DNA of 32,291 nucleotides, taken from the NCBI RefSeq assembly GCF_018853815.1, contig NZ_JAAOMP010000145.1:1-32291 (forward strand), given 5' to 3'. Positions 1-8,410 of this stretch are shown piece after piece; position 1 is the stretch's first letter; each line of letters begins with the position of its first letter. The translations under genes were made by a program, and so were the position numbers. The stretch is from Acidithiobacillus sulfurivorans (GTDB lineage: Bacteria > Pseudomonadota > Gammaproteobacteria > Acidithiobacillales > Acidithiobacillaceae). The notes below the pieces were generated by a model. The model did no database searches, was not told where the DNA came from, and saw only the letters and a program-made list of their open reading frames with translations.

Positions 1-90
1 GGCGTGCCCTTTCAGGATTTCATTCATGTCATGGACCGCTGCCAGAAGGCGGGGGTGAGTGATATTGGCATCGCGGCTAAAAGTTCTTGA
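1..90 (+). CDS. exbD: ExbD-family biopolymer transport protein, C-terminal end only
   Basis: The first 29 codons in frame 1 read GVPFQDFIHVMDRC, then QKAGVSDIGIAAKSS and a TGA stop. This is the typical C-terminal pattern of ExbD/TolR proteins: a VPY-like start, a VMD helix, then a KAG-V--IG strand ending the periplasmic domain. ExbD works with ExbB as the proton-driven motor that energises TonB. The gene runs off the left edge, so its membrane helix and catalytic Asp are not visible. Only 44 bases separate its stop from the TonB-dependent receptor start and no promoter is apparent there, so it is probably the upstream member of the same operon. A partial TolR cannot be excluded, but the TonB partner two genes downstream favours ExbD. 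Confidence 0.75.
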   Translation, partial: GVPFQDFIHVMDRCQKAGVSDIGIAAKSS

Positions 91-134
91 ACCACCTGTT
101 TACTATCTGATCAACATAGGGAGTTACAAAAAAA

Positions 135-2537
135 ATGTACCGTAAAACAAGTATTCGTCCGTTAACGCTAGCCCTGGCCGCTACTGGCCTTTTGGGCTTG
201 ATACCGGTTGCCCATGCGGGAGTTACCGCCCAGACGCGCAGCGCGCGGGTAAAGCACAAAATGGACCGACAGAGTGTTGCAGTGGGCGAAGTCTCCAGTA
301 ATGTCGTGACTCAGTCCACTTATGCGCAGCATACGCCAGAATTGCCTAAACAAAAGCACATCTTCAAGTCAGGTATCTCTTCTAAAGTATTAGGCAGAAA
401 GGAAATTGAAGCAGCAGGACCAGGTGCCGGCGGTGCGCAAATGCTGAATTTTGCTCCCGGGGTGAGCACCTTGGCCAGTTACGGGACGGGCGCTGCCAAG
501 GCTCAGATTAGTATTGATGGTATTAAACAAGGCTGGGGTAATCCCAAGGGTTCTGAGGCGGCGCACAGCATTGCCATCTCTTTTGATGGTATCCCCATGA
601 ATAATCCGGCTACCGGACTTTGGCAGTCCCCCCAGGTGAATCAGCCTTCTATGATCCAGGGTATCCACGTTACCTACGGACCAGGTAACCCTGAGAATCG
701 TTGGTACAATAATATTGGTGGCGGCATTGATTTTGTGCCAATTCAGCCGACCAACAAGCCTGGTGCCAGTATTGGTATGAGTTACGGGAGTAATGATTTT
801 AAAAATATTCATTTCGACGTACGTACTGGTAACTTTGATGGTTTTTCGGCAGTGCTGGCGGGTGGTGTGAGTAGTGGCAACAGTTTCCTTGGCGTTCCCT
901 CAGGAACCAGCCTGCTCAGTCCTTCTGGTGTGGTTTTGCCTAGCCATAGTTATGCCTGGTTCTTTAAAATTCGCAAACAGTTTCGCACCGGTGATGACAG
1001 TTTCGGGGCTTATTTAGCCAAAGGCTCAGCTTACAAGCCGTATGATATTCCGGTATCGGCGGCTTCGGGGACGACCATCAATGGCTTTGATAACAAAACC
1101 GGCAAGCCCATACCGGGCCCATTGTATAGCCAACAGACTTCTGGTTTTTACAACGCAGCACCCTACAAAATTGACAGTAACAGCACCTGGATGTTTTACA
1201 ATAAGCTGAACGTCAATATTGGTGCAGCTACCTGGTTGCATAATGACATCTGGTATCGTTACGGACACCGGTTGCATAATCGTTACGTTTCCTATGCGGT
1301 AGGTGCGCCAAATACCAACGAGTACAATGATCCTCATAGTGAAACTTACGGAGATAAGCTCTGGTTTGATAGCAAGTTACCTTATAACAAGCTGGGATTT
1401 GGTGGCTATTTTATCAAATCCAGAGAAAACTCTAAAAATGCCTTCTACAGTCAATACGCACCCTACTATGCCACGCGCTTTGTTCCCAACGACAAGTACC
1501 GTAGCAACTTTCTGGATGTGACCGATGTGGCGGCTTTCTTCCAGGATAAAATTCATCCGATATCCTCTGTTGATATTACTCCTGGGGTACGCGTAGAACA
1601 ATTTCAGTTGAATTATACCCCCTTTACTACGGAAACTTTTCCGGAGTCGAGCCAATTGTATCCCAAAGGTAATCAGGCCAAACTGCCTGCGGATTCACGT
1701 AGCCTGAGTGCGGTCGAACCTTCGGTGAATATTAGCTGGCGCCCCATTCATCATCTGGCGTTGTTTGCCGGTTATAGTGAGGCTTATCAGACACCTGCAT
1801 TTGGTGGCGGCGGCGGTCCTTTCCAGGATATTCCGGCCAGTTCCATTTCATTGGAAAAGGGACAGAATTATCAGGCAGGTTTCAAGGTCCACGTGGCGCA
1901 TGATGGTTACCTGCATCATTTTCTGTTTAGTGCCAACTGGTACTTCACCCGCTTTTCCAATCAGTATCTTCCCATTACTGAGCCTGATGGCAGCGTGATT
2001 AATGCCGACGGTACCTCGGATTATGAAGGGGTCAATATTTATGCTGTGGATAACCCGCTTTACTGGCTCCACACCTTTGCCAATTTGTCATTTCAGAAAG
2101 CGTATTTCAGTAATTATACCGTGAAAGGCAAAAGTTATGATGGCTTGCCAGTTGCCAATGTCCCGGATGCAACCTTCAATATTGGCGCCTATACCAAAAG
2201 CTTCGTTGACGGTATTTTGCTGGAACCACGTGTTTGGGTGCAGTACACCGGACCCCAGTCCCTGTATGACAGTATTACCAAGTCACCTTCGGCTACGGCA
2301 AAATTGCCGTCTTATACCTTGCTGAACCTGGCTCTACACAGCAAGATTCCCATGCACATGGCTTATTTCCGGAATGTGGGCGTGGATGTGGACCTGCTCA
2401 ATGTGCTTGGAAACCGCTACAACAGCTATGAATATATCAGCAGTGGCGGTACTTATGGTCCCAACACCAAGGGAGATCTGATTGGTCTGCCTGGGGCGCC
2501 GAGAACGTTTTATGTAAGCCTGACGGCTAACTTCTAA
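135..2537 (+). CDS. TonB-dependent outer-membrane receptor
   Basis: This 800-residue protein would import a scarce ligand across the outer membrane using TonB energy. Residues 1-28 form a signal peptide ending in VAHA. A candidate TonB box (SVAVGEV) lies at about residues 48-54, the plug domain spans about 85-200 (MLNFAPGV, IDGIKQGW, FDGIPMNNPATG), and a long aromatic-rich beta-barrel ends in FYVSLTANF with the expected terminal Phe. The ATG at 135 is preceded by AGGGAG at 118-123. The gene lies between exbD and a tonB-like gene, followed by RNase T2 and a phosphoesterase, so the ligand is plausibly a nucleic-acid breakdown product or another organophosphate. That is inference from context; a siderophore receptor is the usual default. 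The sequence itself does not identify the ligand. Confidence 0.9.
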   Translation: MYRKTSIRPLTLALAATGLLGLIPVAHAGVTAQTRSARVKHKMDRQSVAVGEVSSNVVTQSTYAQHTPELPKQKHIFKSGISSKVLGRKEIEAAGPGAGGAQMLNFAPGVSTLASYGTGAAKAQISIDGIKQGWGNPKGSEAAHSIAISFDGIPMNNPATGLWQSPQVNQPSMIQGIHVTYGPGNPENRWYNNIGGGIDFVPIQPTNKPGASIGMSYGSNDFKNIHFDVRTGNFDGFSAVLAGGVSSGNSFLGVPSGTSLLSPSGVVLPSHSYAWFFKIRKQFRTGDDSFGAYLAKGSAYKPYDIPVSAASGTTINGFDNKTGKPIPGPLYSQQTSGFYNAAPYKIDSNSTWMFYNKLNVNIGAATWLHNDIWYRYGHRLHNRYVSYAVGAPNTNEYNDPHSETYGDKLWFDSKLPYNKLGFGGYFIKSRENSKNAFYSQYAPYYATRFVPNDKYRSNFLDVTDVAAFFQDKIHPISSVDITPGVRVEQFQLNYTPFTTETFPESSQLYPKGNQAKLPADSRSLSAVEPSVNISWRPIHHLALFAGYSEAYQTPAFGGGGGPFQDIPASSISLEKGQNYQAGFKVHVAHDGYLHHFLFSANWYFTRFSNQYLPITEPDGSVINADGTSDYEGVNIYAVDNPLYWLHTFANLSFQKAYFSNYTVKGKSYDGLPVANVPDATFNIGAYTKSFVDGILLEPRVWVQYTGPQSLYDSITKSPSATAKLPSYTLLNLALHSKIPMHMAYFRNVGVDVDLLNVLGNRYNSYEYISSGGTYGPNTKGDLIGLPGAPRTFYVSLTANF

Positions 2538-2551
2538 GCAGTTATTTATTT

Positions 2552-2582
2552 GCGCCGTAACTCTGTAACGGATTTGCGGCGC
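2552..2582 (+). other. Intercistronic hairpin 1 between receptor and tonB
   Basis: GCGCCG at 2552-2557 is the reverse complement of CGGCGC at 2577-2582, forming a GC-rich 6-bp stem just after the receptor stop. No T-run follows, so it is not a standard intrinsic terminator. It may stabilise the upstream mRNA or reduce read-through into tonB. Confidence 0.4.
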
Positions 2583-2593
2583 TATTTGAAAGC

Positions 2594-2633
2594 CATTGCC
2601 CGGCATAGTGCTTCGGTACATTTCCGGGCAATG
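2594..2633 (+). other. Intercistronic hairpin 2 with CTTCGG tetraloop
   Basis: CATTGCCCGG (2594-2603) pairs perfectly with CCGGGCAATG (2624-2633). Inside it, GTGC-TTCG-GTAC can form a short inner stem closed by a CUUCGG tetraloop, a very stable RNA loop. There is no U-tract after it. It sits directly before the tonB ribosome-binding site, so it may set the ratio of receptor to TonB by processing or attenuation. Confidence 0.5.
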
Positions 2634-2651
2634 TCATTCGATGAGGATTAA

Positions 2652-3389
2652 ATGATGAATACGATGGTGACAAATCCTTCCTGGTCGCCCCAAGGACCTG
2701 ACAAGTCCGAGGGGCATTTTGGTAAAGCCTTGCTGGTGGGGGCAGTACTGGAAATTGCGCTGCTGGCAGGCCTGCTTTGGATCAGCTCGGCTCCGCCGCC
2801 GCCCAAGCCGGTGGTGAAAAAAAACATTGTTATTCATATGGTGCATCCGGCACCTCCCAAGCCCAAACCCATACCGGTTCCGCCGCCGCCCAAACCGGTG
2901 GTGCAACCCAAGCCGATACCGGTTCCGAGGCCCAAGCCTATTCCTCAACCGCGTCCAGTGGTCCATCATACTCCGGCGCCCAAGCCGTTGATGGCCAAGA
3001 CACCTTTGCCGACCGCTCCCGTTGTACCACCGGCGCCGCCGGTGACGCCGCCAGCCCCGCCGCCGCCTCCCGCCCCCAGTATGGCGGCGCGGCAGGCAGC
3101 ATTGGCCCGTTATGCATCTATGGTACGTGCCCAGGTTCAGGCCGATGCCCATGTGCCTGAGGCAGTTCGCCTGATGCACTTGAGTGGTACGGCAGTCATT
3201 ACTTTCCGGTTGACCCCCTCCGGACAACTGCTTTGGGCTAAAATTACCCAGTCCAGCGGTGTGCAACCTATTGATAAGGCGGCTCTGCAATCAGTGAAAG
3301 AAGGTAACTACCCACCTTTCACGAAAAACATGCCCAAGCATGCAACCAACTTTACGGTTGAAGTACATTTGTCCAGCCACTCCAGTTAA
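2652..3389 (+). CDS. tonB: TonB energy-transducing protein
   Basis: This 245-residue protein would link the ExbB/ExbD motor to the outer-membrane receptor. A single N-terminal membrane helix (about residues 25-45, KALLVGAVLEIALLAGLLWI) is followed by a long proline/lysine-rich spacer (about 48-145, repeated PKPIPVP units) that can cross the periplasm. A C-terminal TonB domain (about 155-242) contains the LSGTAVITFRLTPSGQL, SSGVQPIDKAAL and YPPF elements. GAGGA at 2643-2647 precedes the ATG. Its place directly after the receptor gene suggests a dedicated TonB for this receptor, possibly also serving the receptor at 6014. It lacks the classic E. coli YP motif context, as is common among TonB paralogues. 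Confidence 0.88.
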   Translation: MMNTMVTNPSWSPQGPDKSEGHFGKALLVGAVLEIALLAGLLWISSAPPPPKPVVKKNIVIHMVHPAPPKPKPIPVPPPPKPVVQPKPIPVPRPKPIPQPRPVVHHTPAPKPLMAKTPLPTAPVVPPAPPVTPPAPPPPPAPSMAARQAALARYASMVRAQVQADAHVPEAVRLMHLSGTAVITFRLTPSGQLLWAKITQSSGVQPIDKAALQSVKEGNYPPFTKNMPKHATNFTVEVHLSSHSS

Positions 3390-3422
3390 TATGAACACTA
3401 TTTTTCGGGGAGCATTTTGCCA

Positions 3423-4229
3423 GTGAATATTTTGCGAGTCATAAAAGCTTCAGTTTTATCTCTCGGCCTTATCGGGGTTGGCCTGACATCTTCACTGGCG
3501 GCGGCAGACGTTCCTCAGGGCATGCAGAATTTTAATCACTACACCTTTGCTGTCATGTGGCATCCTGGTGTTTGTGCAAGCTGGACCAATGCGGGTCCTG
3601 CCTGCAAGGACTTGTCACCAGACGCAAAAATCAACCAGCAGTGGACCATGCATGGGCTGTGGGCGAGCCGTCCCCAGTCACTTATTGCCTCCGGGATGAA
3701 TGGTCCGACCTGGTGGCATTATGGTTGTTACTGGTATAACCCGGAGCATGGTTTGCCGAAGGATAGTTGTGCTAATCCGGCTCTGAATTTACCGGCTGCG
3801 CTGCATCAGCGTTTGTATGCAAATATGCCTATGGCCAACATTTGCCTGGATCGTCATGAGTATTACAAACATGTCGCCTGTTTTGGCGAAACTCCCGAGC
3901 AGTTTTTCCCCAAGGAGCTGGATTTACTGGATAAACTCAATGCCACTTCATTTACGGCGTTTATTCGTGTGCATCGTGGTCAATGGGTGGCACGCAATAC
4001 CATTCTCAAAGCCTTTGCCGAAAGTTTCAAGGTGAAAAATGCGGATGCGCTGGAGCTACGTTGCGAGACGCCCGGCCGCCATACCCATGAACTGGAGCAT
4101 CAAGGTAATATTTTGACCCAAGCCTGGATTACCATTCACAAAGATAAAATCAATGCATTTCCTGCTCCGGACAGTCTTGAAAAGGGCCGCAAGGGAAATT
4201 GTGCTGAAAAAATTCATATACTGAATTAA
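3423..4229 (+). CDS. Exported ribonuclease T2 family protein
   Basis: RNase T2/RNase I enzymes cut single-stranded RNA through 2',3'-cyclic nucleotides. The N-terminus has a signal peptide ending near SSLAAA. Both family active-site segments are present: CAS I as WTMHGLW and CAS II as HEYYKHVACFG, giving the two catalytic histidines plus Glu and Lys. Several cysteines suit an exported, disulfide-bonded enzyme. I prefer GTG at 3423 because GGGGAG at 3407-3412 lies 10 bases upstream; the TTG at 3417 would be only 4 bases from it. It sits 33 bases after tonB and 44 before the phosphoesterase in one operon. This suggests extracytoplasmic RNA is degraded to supply nucleotides and phosphate. The fold assignment is firm; the nutritional role is inferred. 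Confidence 0.9.
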   Translation: MNILRVIKASVLSLGLIGVGLTSSLAAADVPQGMQNFNHYTFAVMWHPGVCASWTNAGPACKDLSPDAKINQQWTMHGLWASRPQSLIASGMNGPTWWHYGCYWYNPEHGLPKDSCANPALNLPAALHQRLYANMPMANICLDRHEYYKHVACFGETPEQFFPKELDLLDKLNATSFTAFIRVHRGQWVARNTILKAFAESFKVKNADALELRCETPGRHTHELEHQGNILTQAWITIHKDKINAFPAPDSLEKGRKGNCAEKIHILN

Positions 4230-4273
4230 ACTACCAGAATAACAAACTCTCTCTTTTTGATGAGGAATATATG

Positions 4274-5845
4274 ATGGAGCGTCAGAATCGTCGGCAGTTT
4301 TTAAAGCAACTGGGGTTAGGCGGTGCAGCAGTAGTTACAGCACCCAAATTGATGGGTGTGGCTCATGCGGCTGGTGTGGATGAAAAAACCGTCCTGCGCA
4401 AAAAAATTGAGCATGTGGTCATCATTTTTCAGGAAAATCGCAGTTTTGATCATTATTTTGGGACTTTTCAAGCCAGAAATGGTCAAAAAGTCATTAATCT
4501 TCTGGATTCATCGGGAAAACTGGATCACCGCTTCAATGGTCACCAGAAAAATCCGGCTGGTATTGCCTATGGTAACCTACCTTTACCTTTAGATATTCCC
4601 GGTTTTCAGAATGTACAGCTGGCTAATAAGCCCTTTCATTTGGCACCTTTTATTCCGGCCAAGGGTAACGTCAACTGGGATCCAAGGCATCGTTTTTTCC
4701 GGATGATGGCAGAAGTCAATAATGGAAAAATGGACCGCTTTGTAGCTTTGGCTGGGGGTAGCAAAACCCATTTGCATCGCGATGACTTCAAGAAAATGAC
4801 CGCAGAACAGATTGCTTTTGATCTGACCCGTCCCAGTGGACCTGTTCTGGGGCATTATACGGGAGAAGATCTTCCTTTTTATCATCGCGTGGCGCATCAA
4901 TACACTTTGTTTGATCATTTTTATCAGGCAATGAGTGGTGGTAGCACGGGTAATGCGCTGTATCTCGTCGCCGCTCGTTCCTGCATCAATCCTCAAGCTA
5001 CAGCGGATATTTGTGCGCCCTTTGATCCGCGTGAAGCCGGTCTGGAACATGGATTTTTTGACTTGCCCTATGATCATCGGAAAATCATGGTGAATGATCT
5101 GGCTCCCATTCAAGGTCCTACGGACGCAGGTAGAACGAAAGATCTGGAAATTTCGCCACCGCCAGCAGCGCAGACGTATGATAATATTGGTGATCGTTTG
5201 GATGCGGCAAAGGTCTCCTGGGCCTGGTACAACGAAAATTGGAATAAAGTAAAGCCCTGGGCTCTGAAAACGGCTTTCGGACCGGGGGATGGTTCGGCAG
5301 TGATTGATACCAGCCAGTTATATGTTGCCCATCATAATCCTTTCCAGTATTACCCGCGTTGGCCGGATTATGTTAAGGCAGGTCATATTCGGGATAGTGA
5401 TGATTTTCTGGCTGATGCGCGTGCCGGAAAGTTGCCCTCGGTGTCTTTTTTAAAAGCCACCGCATCCCATGATGAACATCCGGCGGATTGTGCGCCCGCT
5501 TACGGTATGGAATGGGTGGAACAACTGGTGCGCGCTGCGGCTGATGGGCCTGCCTGGGATAAAACCGCCATATTTATTACCTATGATGAAGGGGGTGGTT
5601 TTTGGGATTCGTTACCGCCGAAAGTGGTGGATGATTATGGATTTGGAACACGTATTCCTGCCATGTTGATTAGTCCCTGGGCGCGGAGTGGTCTGGTGGA
5701 TCATCATCTGGCCAGTACCGCCAGCATTCTCAAATTTATTGAAACACGTTTCGGTCTGGATCCTCTGAATCATCGCGATCGGGATGCTTATGATATGTTG
5801 GGTGCCTTTGATTGGGATCAGCAACCCAAGGATTTCAGCGTTTAG
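4274..5845 (+). CDS. Tat-exported phosphoesterase (phospholipase C / acid phosphatase AcpA family)
   Basis: The N-terminus carries a twin-arginine signal (NRRQFLKQLGLGGAA, cleavage near AHA), so it is exported folded. The catalytic signature of the phosphoesterase family (PF04185) follows: HVVIIFQENRSFDHYFG at about residues 48-64, and the metal-site segment FITYDEGGGFWDSLPP near residue 440. At about 524 residues it lacks the C-terminal beta domains of true PLCs and matches the AcpA-type acid phosphatase length. GAGGA at 4262-4266 is 7 bases from ATG 4274, the second of two adjacent ATGs, so I chose that one. Being last in the exbD-receptor-tonB-RNase operon, it probably releases phosphate from nucleotides or lipids in the periplasm. 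The exact substrate cannot be read from sequence. Confidence 0.9.
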   Translation: MERQNRRQFLKQLGLGGAAVVTAPKLMGVAHAAGVDEKTVLRKKIEHVVIIFQENRSFDHYFGTFQARNGQKVINLLDSSGKLDHRFNGHQKNPAGIAYGNLPLPLDIPGFQNVQLANKPFHLAPFIPAKGNVNWDPRHRFFRMMAEVNNGKMDRFVALAGGSKTHLHRDDFKKMTAEQIAFDLTRPSGPVLGHYTGEDLPFYHRVAHQYTLFDHFYQAMSGGSTGNALYLVAARSCINPQATADICAPFDPREAGLEHGFFDLPYDHRKIMVNDLAPIQGPTDAGRTKDLEISPPPAAQTYDNIGDRLDAAKVSWAWYNENWNKVKPWALKTAFGPGDGSAVIDTSQLYVAHHNPFQYYPRWPDYVKAGHIRDSDDFLADARAGKLPSVSFLKATASHDEHPADCAPAYGMEWVEQLVRAAADGPAWDKTAIFITYDEGGGFWDSLPPKVVDDYGFGTRIPAMLISPWARSGLVDHHLASTASILKFIETRFGLDPLNHRDRDAYDMLGAFDWDQQPKDFSV

Positions 5846-5874
5846 GTTTTTTCTATAAAATTAATTTTAAATTG

Positions 5875-5906
5875 AGCGCGTGATTTTTCATGCGCTTATT
5901 TTTTTT
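5875..5906 (+). terminator. Rho-independent terminator of the exbD-phosphoesterase operon
   Basis: AGCGCGTGA (5875-5883) pairs with TCATGCGCT (5888-5896), with one G-T wobble and a TTTT loop. It is followed by TATTTTTTTT. It ends the first operon 30 bases after its last stop codon and touches the first half-site of the Pho array that drives the next gene. Confidence 0.85.
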
Positions 5907-5960
5907 GTCAGGAAATTGTCATAAAATCTTCATCATAGTGTCACATTGTGTTGTTAGAAT
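5905..5960 (+). promoter_or_regulatory. Pho-box array and extended -10 promoter for the second TonB receptor
   Basis: Four consecutive 11-bp units are in phase: TTGTCAGGAAA (5905-5915), TTGTCATAAAA (5916-5926), TCTTCATCATA (5927-5937) and GTGTCACATTG (5938-5948). This is the PhoB direct-repeat pattern (CTGTCAT-like core every 11 bp). Ten bases after the last TGTCAC core is TAGAAT (5955-5960) preceded by TGT, an extended -10. No -35 is needed, as at class II PhoB promoters. Predicted transcription start is near 5967. Confidence 0.85.
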
Positions 5961-6013
5961 GCTGCAGTGTTGTAAAACACGAATGAATTTTAACTTTCAT
6001 AGAGGATCTCCTG

Positions 6014-8332
6014 ATGATAAAACACGCAACGCTACATTCAGCAATCATGCTGGCTCTGTTGGGGATGTCCAGTATGGCTTTTGCAGATGTTACGGCTACA
6101 ACAGTTAGTTCTGCGAACGCTGCTACGGCAACAACTGGTAGAGGTAACGCTCCCGTAACTATTGGCGAGGTGGAAAAAGAAGCCCCACCAGAAAGAGGTA
6201 CTGGTTCTTTGAGCAAGGAACTCGTGAAGCATGCCAGTCCCAATGAAAACTTTCAGTCTGTTCTGCGCAATGTTCCCGGCTTTACGGTAACGAGTTCAGG
6301 CCCGGGGAATTTGACGACAAATGATAGCACTTTTACTTACCAGGGCTTTAATAGTGATCAGATAGGTGTGAACCTGGATGGCGTACCATTAATTAATACC
6401 TTTCGTGGTGGTACGAATGGTCAGGGAGCCGATCATGCCTTGACGCCACTGGGTATGGGACAGTTTTCTGGTGTTTCCGTATATAGTGGTGCCAATACCC
6501 CATCTGAAACAGGTATTAATGCTTTGGGTGCTACACTGGATTACAAGCCAAGAATGCCCACTTCCAAATTTTATGCAGAGGTTTCTGGTAGCGGTGGTCT
6601 TTATAGTGGCGGAAATGGAAACAGTGCTGCGGGTGGTTTCAGTATCAACTCTGGCGCGTTGCCTTTCACCGGTACAAAGCTTTATGCTAATTACTATTAT
6701 AGTCCATTTCATAGTTTTCTGGACCATGTGTATTCCATTAATAACAACTATTATTTTGCGGCGGTGCAACCCTATAATCATGGGATGTCCCAACTTTCAT
6801 TGATTACTATTTATAATCATGAAATTGCTCAGCAACCTAGTGTTGTTCCCTTAGCTTTGTTAAACAAGTATGGTAGAAGTTTTCAGTGGGCTCCGGATAT
6901 TGCCAACAATCATACGACAACCAGCTCATATACAACGATTGTGGGTTGGAAATCCATTTTAAATCAGTATATGCTGGCAAAAGCCAAGTTCTTTATTACG
7001 CAGAATACGAATGATCGCACGGCATACGCCAACGCAGCTTACAAGGATGGTTATGAGGGCTATCCTTTGCCAACAGCCCTTAAAAGCTATGCCAATCCGA
7101 GCAAAACAGGACATCCTAGTAACACCTATAATCCAACTGCATTGTTCGGTAATAGTTATAATGGTACGCAATATCAGCGCTATATTGATAACTTTGGTAA
7201 TGCCGGTTTCATGCCCTCCTTGACCTTTTTGTTACCGCATAACACGGTGACTTTGGGCGGCCTTTATATGTTCAGTAAGGATAACTCTGCTGAATACTGG
7301 TATGGTGCCCCTAACGTACCAATGATCGATGGTTACAATGACGCCTGGGATGAACACGATACGCGAAATTACGCAGATGTATACATACAAGATCGTATCA
7401 GTCTGTTTAATCATCGCTTGATAATTACTCCCGGTGCCAAATATTACATGGTCGGTACAACTTGTAATGATATTGAAGGCTACTACTACAATTATGGTGG
7501 TACAGTCAGCAATACTTTTAACTATTGGGAACCATCATTTGGTATAAGCTTCCTGGCTACTAAAGATGCTGATCTTTATTTCCACTATGGTCGGGTTTAC
7601 AAGGTGCCAAATATCAGTGCCTACTACAGTGTGATAGGTAAAACTCCAACGCCCGGACCAATGCTTGTAAAGCCTGAGTATGTGGATAGTATTGATACCG
7701 GCATACGCTACAATTTTGGCGCTATCAAAACTTCTCTGGCCTATTTCCGGAGAATGTTTAGTAACAAGTTTGGCTATTTTTATAATAATCAAACAGGACA
7801 GACATTCCAGTACAATGTAGGGAGTGCCTTATATCAGGGCCTGACAGCATCTGTAGATGGTAAATTGCCCTACAACATGAATGCATTTATCAACTACAGC
7901 CTTACCGATGCAAAATATACGTCTGATTTTGATGCGGCTGACGGTGCTTCAGTAAGTTCTGGTGAGTATGTTGGTGATGTGCCGATGTATAACCTGAATT
8001 TTGGTTTGGGTTATCATTATGCAGGTTTCTCGGCACGAATCACGGATCATGTAATTGGATCGCAGTATATCAACACCAATAAGGGCGCACCGGCTGGTAT
8101 TGCTTTGCACCCTTATAATATCACCAACCTCAACCTAGGTTATGTCTGGCGTCCTGCTGAAATGGGTGTCAAAAAACTAACCTTTGATGTTTATGTTGAT
8201 AACCTTTTCAACGCAAATTATATTCCTTATGAGTATCTCCAGCTTCAAAGTGCCAAAGATGGTGGAAACTTTATAGCTGCCCAGGCTAGTGCTCCAGCCT
8301 TTGTTGGTGCAAGCTTTGCGGCTAAGTTCTAG
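6014..8332 (+). CDS. TonB-dependent outer-membrane receptor, Pho-box controlled
   Basis: A 772-residue outer-membrane receptor with a signal peptide (about 1-24, ending SMAFA). A candidate TonB box (PVTIGEV) lies near residues 48-54. The plug contains VLRNVPGFTVTSSG and VNLDGVPLINTFRGG (about 85-140), and the Tyr/Asn-rich barrel ends with a terminal Phe (SFAAKF). AGAGGA at 6001-6006 is 7 bases from the ATG. It stands alone between two terminators, with a PhoB-type array directly upstream, so synthesis is expected under phosphate limitation. A phosphate-bearing ligand such as a nucleotide, phytate or metal-phosphate complex is therefore more likely than a siderophore; this is inference. It is only distantly similar to the 135-2537 receptor but shares the V-x-[VI]-G-E-V segment. 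Confidence 0.9.
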   Translation: MIKHATLHSAIMLALLGMSSMAFADVTATTVSSANAATATTGRGNAPVTIGEVEKEAPPERGTGSLSKELVKHASPNENFQSVLRNVPGFTVTSSGPGNLTTNDSTFTYQGFNSDQIGVNLDGVPLINTFRGGTNGQGADHALTPLGMGQFSGVSVYSGANTPSETGINALGATLDYKPRMPTSKFYAEVSGSGGLYSGGNGNSAAGGFSINSGALPFTGTKLYANYYYSPFHSFLDHVYSINNNYYFAAVQPYNHGMSQLSLITIYNHEIAQQPSVVPLALLNKYGRSFQWAPDIANNHTTTSSYTTIVGWKSILNQYMLAKAKFFITQNTNDRTAYANAAYKDGYEGYPLPTALKSYANPSKTGHPSNTYNPTALFGNSYNGTQYQRYIDNFGNAGFMPSLTFLLPHNTVTLGGLYMFSKDNSAEYWYGAPNVPMIDGYNDAWDEHDTRNYADVYIQDRISLFNHRLIITPGAKYYMVGTTCNDIEGYYYNYGGTVSNTFNYWEPSFGISFLATKDADLYFHYGRVYKVPNISAYYSVIGKTPTPGPMLVKPEYVDSIDTGIRYNFGAIKTSLAYFRRMFSNKFGYFYNNQTGQTFQYNVGSALYQGLTASVDGKLPYNMNAFINYSLTDAKYTSDFDAADGASVSSGEYVGDVPMYNLNFGLGYHYAGFSARITDHVIGSQYINTNKGAPAGIALHPYNITNLNLGYVWRPAEMGVKKLTFDVYVDNLFNANYIPYEYLQLQSAKDGGNFIAAQASAPAFVGASFAAKF

Positions 8333-8378
8333 TCATTAATGCTAAACCTACGCTTGTCCAGGTAGGTAGGTTCCATCG

Positions 8379-8410
8379 CCCGACACCAAAATTGGTTGTC
8401 GGGTTTTTTA
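8379..8410 (+). terminator. Rho-independent terminator after the second receptor
   Basis: CCCGACA (8379-8385) pairs with TGTCGGG (8397-8403) around an AT-rich loop that can pair further (CCAA/TTGG). It is followed by TTTTTTA (8404-8410). It ends the receptor transcript where the converging minus-strand operon also ends. Confidence 0.85.

Noticed and set aside
3391..3426. Tiny ATG frame between tonB and RNase T2 (MNTIFRGAFCQ)
   Set aside because: No ribosome site before it, and it overlaps the RNase T2 ribosome site and start; probably chance.
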